From: Neobacillus cucumis
Lineage (GTDB): Bacteria > Bacillota > Bacilli > Bacillales > Cytobacillaceae
Direction: 5' to 3'
Assembly: GCF_002860255.1 (NCBI RefSeq)
Contig: NZ_PGVE01000047.1
Span: 1 to 35,525 of the forward strand
DNA: 35,525 bases
The notes beneath the pieces are model-generated. The model searched no databases. It was not told the origin of the DNA and was given only the letters and a program-made list of their open reading frames with translations. Positions 32,624 through 35,525 of this stretch are shown in pieces; the stretch's first letter is position 1, and each line of letters begins with the position of its first letter. A program made the translations under genes and the position numbers.

Positions 32624-32635
32624 ATGTTCTCTTAG
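32624..32635 (+). other. three-codon mini-ORF at an ideal ribosome site
   Basis: AGGAGG (32615-32620) is followed by ATG TTC TCT TAG, ending two bases before the ATG of the YkoS-like gene. The large gene has no ribosome site of its own at normal distance, so termination-reinitiation coupling is possible. Confidence 0.35.
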
Positions 32636-32637
32636 CC

Positions 32638-34341
32638 ATGAAAAAGCTTAGTAGAAAAATAATAGAATTTTTGGATTCAGAAAAGAAGTATGTCATGCTT
32701 GCAGTTGGTCTCATCCTTTTATATGTGTCTCCCTTGTTTATCTTAGGGGAAAATGCGCACATCCGGGTCCATGACAACTTGGACTCCAATATTGCCTGGT
32801 ACAAAGTATTAAAGGACAGCGGCCAATTATTTGGCGGAATCAATTCAGTAATCCCGCAAGTGATCAATGGACTTCCGCGAAATGCCTTTGGCACAGAGTT
32901 TAGCGGGATTGAGTGGCTCCATCATCTCCTGCCCTCCATGCTTGCCTATGCTATTAGTCAAACCATTACAAGACTGGTTGCCTTTTTCGGTATGAATCTA
33001 TTGCTGAAGGAGCACTTTGTGAAAGCGGACCAGGCCTATCCGATTCGAGTGTTGGTTTCCCTTGCTTTTGCCTTAACTCCCTTCTGGCCGTCAGGTATGC
33101 TAAGTACCCTTGGAATGCCGCTTGCCTTGTGGGCGTTTATGAATATAAGAGAAGGACGTTATTCATGGAAAGAGTGGATGACACTTGTTTTGCTTCCGCT
33201 CTATTCTAGCTTCGTGCTGGGATTTTTCTTCTTTTTATTTTTCATGGGACTTCTATGGATGAGGGACTTGATCGTAAAGAGGAAACCAAATGGGATGTTC
33301 TTCGGCAGTATCGTTTTAATGACGGCTATATACTTATTAATCGAATATCGGCTGGTCTACTCCTTAGTTTTTCCTGAAGCACCTACCAGCAGAAATGAGT
33401 TTGTTAGTTCGACGCTGGGATTTTGGCACACAATTCGACTTGTAGGCAAGAACTATTTCCTTGGCCATACCCATGTGCTAACCTTGCATACGTTGGTGAT
33501 TGTACCATTATCCTTTATTGTCGCTGGCTTCCTTTGGAAAAAGAAGGAGCGAAATGAGACAGAGAAAAGATTTGTCTACTTATTTATATTTAATTTTCTC
33601 CTCTCTGTCTGGTATGCCTTTTGGTTTTATAAAGGGTGGCAGCCCCTCAAAGAGAGGATTTCTTTATTAAACACGTTTAACTTTGCGCGATTCCATTTCC
33701 TAAGGCCATTAGTAATCTATGTGATGTTTGCTGTGGGAGCCTTTATTCTTAGGCAAAAGGGCAAGGGATGGAAGTCATTCGTAAAAGTATGTCTGATTGT
33801 TCAGTTGTTTGTTTTATTCTGTGCCAACGATGAAATCGTCTATCGGGTCGCCGGAAAACCAACGGTCAAGCAGTTTTATGCTACACAGGAGTTTAAAGAA
33901 ATTGCCGATTATATTGGCAAGCCTAAGAGCAGCTACCGGGTGGCGAGTATCGGAATCCATCCGGCCATTGCCCAATACAATGGCTTTTACACGTTGGATA
34001 CGTACAACAACTTTTACCCGTTAACCTACAAGCATGAATTTAGGAAAATCATTGCAAAAGAGCTGGAAAAGAGCCCGACATTAAAGAAATACTTTGATAC
34101 ATGGGGCGGCAGGTGTTATCTTTTTGTCGCAGAACTAGGGAAAAACTATGAATTTAAAAAGGATTCGAAAGTGAAAATCCACCATTTGCAATTGAATACG
34201 AAAGTATTTAAACAAATGGGAGGAGAGTATATCTTTTCGGCCATACCTATTTTGAATGCAAAAGAAAATAACCTTGAGCTAAAAAGGACGTTTAGCCAAA
34301 AAGATTCAGCCTGGAAAATTTACCTTTACCGAGTGAAATAA
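32638..34341 (+). CDS. ykoS: YkoS-like multi-TM glycosyltransferase (DUF6044)
   Basis: This is a 567-residue membrane protein with about a dozen TM helices and a C-terminal extracytoplasmic domain (about 410-567). The early loop GENAHIRVHDNLDSNIAWY has the acidic D46/D50 pair expected of GT-C type enzymes that use a lipid-linked sugar. The length and gene order match B. subtilis YkoS, one of the YfhO/YkcB/YkoS group. These are paired with CsbB/YkcC/YkoT in three-component glycosylation of lipoteichoic or related polymers. It would transfer the C55-P-bound sugar made by the next gene product to an acceptor outside the cell. The start is set by homology-like position and first TM; see the mini-ORF before it. 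Confidence 0.83.
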   Translation: MKKLSRKIIEFLDSEKKYVMLAVGLILLYVSPLFILGENAHIRVHDNLDSNIAWYKVLKDSGQLFGGINSVIPQVINGLPRNAFGTEFSGIEWLHHLLPSMLAYAISQTITRLVAFFGMNLLLKEHFVKADQAYPIRVLVSLAFALTPFWPSGMLSTLGMPLALWAFMNIREGRYSWKEWMTLVLLPLYSSFVLGFFFFLFFMGLLWMRDLIVKRKPNGMFFGSIVLMTAIYLLIEYRLVYSLVFPEAPTSRNEFVSSTLGFWHTIRLVGKNYFLGHTHVLTLHTLVIVPLSFIVAGFLWKKKERNETEKRFVYLFIFNFLLSVWYAFWFYKGWQPLKERISLLNTFNFARFHFLRPLVIYVMFAVGAFILRQKGKGWKSFVKVCLIVQLFVLFCANDEIVYRVAGKPTVKQFYATQEFKEIADYIGKPKSSYRVASIGIHPAIAQYNGFYTLDTYNNFYPLTYKHEFRKIIAKELEKSPTLKKYFDTWGGRCYLFVAELGKNYEFKKDSKVKIHHLQLNTKVFKQMGGEYIFSAIPILNAKENNLELKRTFSQKDSAWKIYLYRVK

Positions 34342-34356
34342 GGAGGGGAATTTCAG

Positions 34357-35346
34357 ATGAATAAGCCCATCTTAACCATCGTAGTTCCATGCTATAACGA
34401 AGAAGCGGTTTTAAAAGAAACCATTTCGCAATTGATCATGGTAGTCAATGATTTAATAGAGGAAGCTCTTGTTTCAAAAAATAGTAAACTATTATTTGTC
34501 GATGATGGCAGCAAGGATCAAACGTGGAATCTGATTGAGGCGGAGTGCGATAAAAATAGGATGGTAACCGGGCTCAAGTTAGCAGGCAATGTTGGACACC
34601 AAAACGCACTCATTGCTGGTCTCGAAACAGCCAATAATTATTCTGACTGCGTGATTTCTATAGATGCTGACCTTCAGGATGACATTCATGTGATTAAAAC
34701 ATTTTTAGAGAAATATTGGGAAGGTTCCGATATTGTCTATGGTGTAAGAGAAAGCCGGGAGACGGATACCTTTTTTAAACGGAATACAGCTTTGTTTTTC
34801 TATCGTTTTATGGAGCGGATCGGAATGAAACTGATCCCAAACCATGCCGATTTTCGGTTGATGAGTAAGCGGGCATTAGAGGAATTATTGAAATATAAGG
34901 AGACCAATTTGTTTTTACGTGGTCTGGTTCCCCTTGTGGGATTTTCCTCCACTAAGGTTTATTACGATAGAAAAGAAAGGCTGGCTGGGGAATCCAAATA
35001 CCCTTTGAAAAAGATGCTCGCTTTTGCCTTTGATGGAATGACCTCCTTCAGTGTGGCACCCATTCGCTTTGTCACCTTTTTAGGCTTTCTTTCGGTTGTA
35101 ATAAGTGCTTTAGTTGGCGGTTACGCCATTGTTCAGGAACTTTTGGGACATACCGAGTCAGGCTGGACTTCGCTCGTGATCTCCATCTGGTTTGTTGGCG
35201 GACTCCAATTAATGGGAATAGGGATAATCGGTGAATATATCGGTAAGATCTATCGGGAAGTGAAGCAGCGTCCAAGATATGCAATTGAAGTGGATCGTTT
35301 CTCAACACTGGTTAAGGAGAAACAGGAAGAACTTGTATTTAAATAG
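34357..35346 (+). CDS. ykoT: YkoT-like GT2 polyprenyl-phosphate glycosyltransferase
   Basis: This is a 329-residue family 2 glycosyltransferase of the CsbB/YkcC/YkoT (DPM1/GtrB) type. The cytoplasmic catalytic domain has VVPCYNEE (9-16), VDDGSKDQTW (48-57), NVGHQNALIAGL and SIDADLQDD, the metal-binding DxD region. HADFRLMSKRAL is the family signature. Two C-terminal TM helices (about 230-255 and 268-290) are followed by GEYIGKIYREVKQRP. It should load a sugar, often GlcNAc or glucose, onto undecaprenyl phosphate on the inner face for the YkoS-like partner. AAGGAGGGG lies before the ATG, 15 bases after ykoS. The donor sugar cannot be read from sequence. Confidence 0.88.
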   Translation: MNKPILTIVVPCYNEEAVLKETISQLIMVVNDLIEEALVSKNSKLLFVDDGSKDQTWNLIEAECDKNRMVTGLKLAGNVGHQNALIAGLETANNYSDCVISIDADLQDDIHVIKTFLEKYWEGSDIVYGVRESRETDTFFKRNTALFFYRFMERIGMKLIPNHADFRLMSKRALEELLKYKETNLFLRGLVPLVGFSSTKVYYDRKERLAGESKYPLKKMLAFAFDGMTSFSVAPIRFVTFLGFLSVVISALVGGYAIVQELLGHTESGWTSLVISIWFVGGLQLMGIGIIGEYIGKIYREVKQRPRYAIEVDRFSTLVKEKQEELVFK

Positions 35347-35399
35347 AAATGAAGGGGGACCCAGTTGTGTAACGGGTCCCATTTCTATCGCCAATTTTT
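35343..35399 (+). terminator. hairpin after ykoT-like gene
   Basis: GGGACCC (35356-35362) pairs with GGGTCCC (35374-35380), extended by ATAGAAAT and ATTTCTAT outside. A run of six Ts begins ten bases later, so it may be an imperfect terminator. Confidence 0.5.
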
Positions 35400-35428
35400 T
35401 AATCACTTTTAGAAATGTAATATTAATT

Positions 35429-35455
35429 GCATCGCATTCGCGGTGCTTTTTTTTA
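35429..35455 (+). terminator. second terminator at the right end
   Basis: GCATCGC (35429-35435) pairs with GCGGTGC (35440-35446, one T-G pair) and is followed by eight Ts. Nothing else is seen from 35456 to the end of the window. Confidence 0.75.
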
Positions 35456-35525
35456 TGTGAAAAAAGTAGGTGGCTTTTGAAAGAAACGTTGAGATATTAA
35501 AAAACCTTCTTGACGACTGTACACC

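Overview
The window is a low-GC Firmicute chromosome segment, most likely a Bacillaceae member (Bacillus, Neobacillus or a close relative). Strong AGGAGG ribosome sites, TTG and GTG starts, CcpA-type cre sites, poly-T terminators and close matches to Bacillus subtilis IolE, IolG, IolI, YkoS and YkoT all point there. I see no rRNA, tRNA, CRISPR array or phage genes.

The left edge (1-2676) has a small MFS exporter-like gene, a possible 36-residue protein, a GntR/FCD repressor on the minus strand, and a decayed fragment of a gluconate (GntP) permease.

The centre (2735-24459) is the notable part: four consecutive versions of one catabolic kit. Each has an AraC-type regulator, a Gfo/Idh/MocA dehydrogenase, a TIM-barrel isomerase/dehydratase of the IolE/IolI/epimerase superfamily, and an IolT-type sugar-porter MFS. 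Module 1 (2850-7654) is dehydrogenase, TIM barrel, porter, then AraC on the opposite strand. Module 2 (7913-12958) and module 3 (13543-18409) are AraC, TIM barrel, dehydrogenase, porter. Module 4 (18685-24386) is recognisably inositol-related: iolI on the minus strand, a divergent AraC, then iolE, an iolT-like porter and iolG. The likely logic is uptake of a cyclic polyol or sugar, NAD-dependent oxidation to a keto intermediate, then isomerisation, epimerisation or elimination by the TIM barrel. Only module 4 can be tied to a known substrate family (myo-inositol and isomers), and iolA, iolB, iolC, iolD and iolJ are absent here. Near-consensus cre sites lie at most transcription units. AraC-type direct repeats precede the catabolic operons. 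A ~105-bp control region is duplicated in front of module 1 and between the two divergent AraC genes at 7.65-7.9 kb. Two GC-rich MITE-like elements (6552-6731 and 18446-18628) lie in opposite orientation around modules 2 and 3, and a truncated copy of the module 3 TIM-barrel start sits at 13356-13430.

The region 24486-27142 holds unrelated single genes: a small coiled-coil protein behind a Fur box, a NADPH-dependent FMN reductase, a CmpB-like membrane protein and a CtaG-like membrane protein.

The right end (27303-35346) is a cell-envelope block: an OmpR/histidine kinase pair, a NodB polysaccharide deacetylase, a DedA protein, an MGDG-synthase-like glycosyltransferase, a BcrC-like PAP2 phosphatase, and a YkoS/YkoT pair resembling the lipoteichoic-acid glycosylation systems of B. 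subtilis. All but the regulators work on lipid-linked or wall glycans, and a 15-bp sequence shared by the two promoters suggests that the two-component system controls both units.
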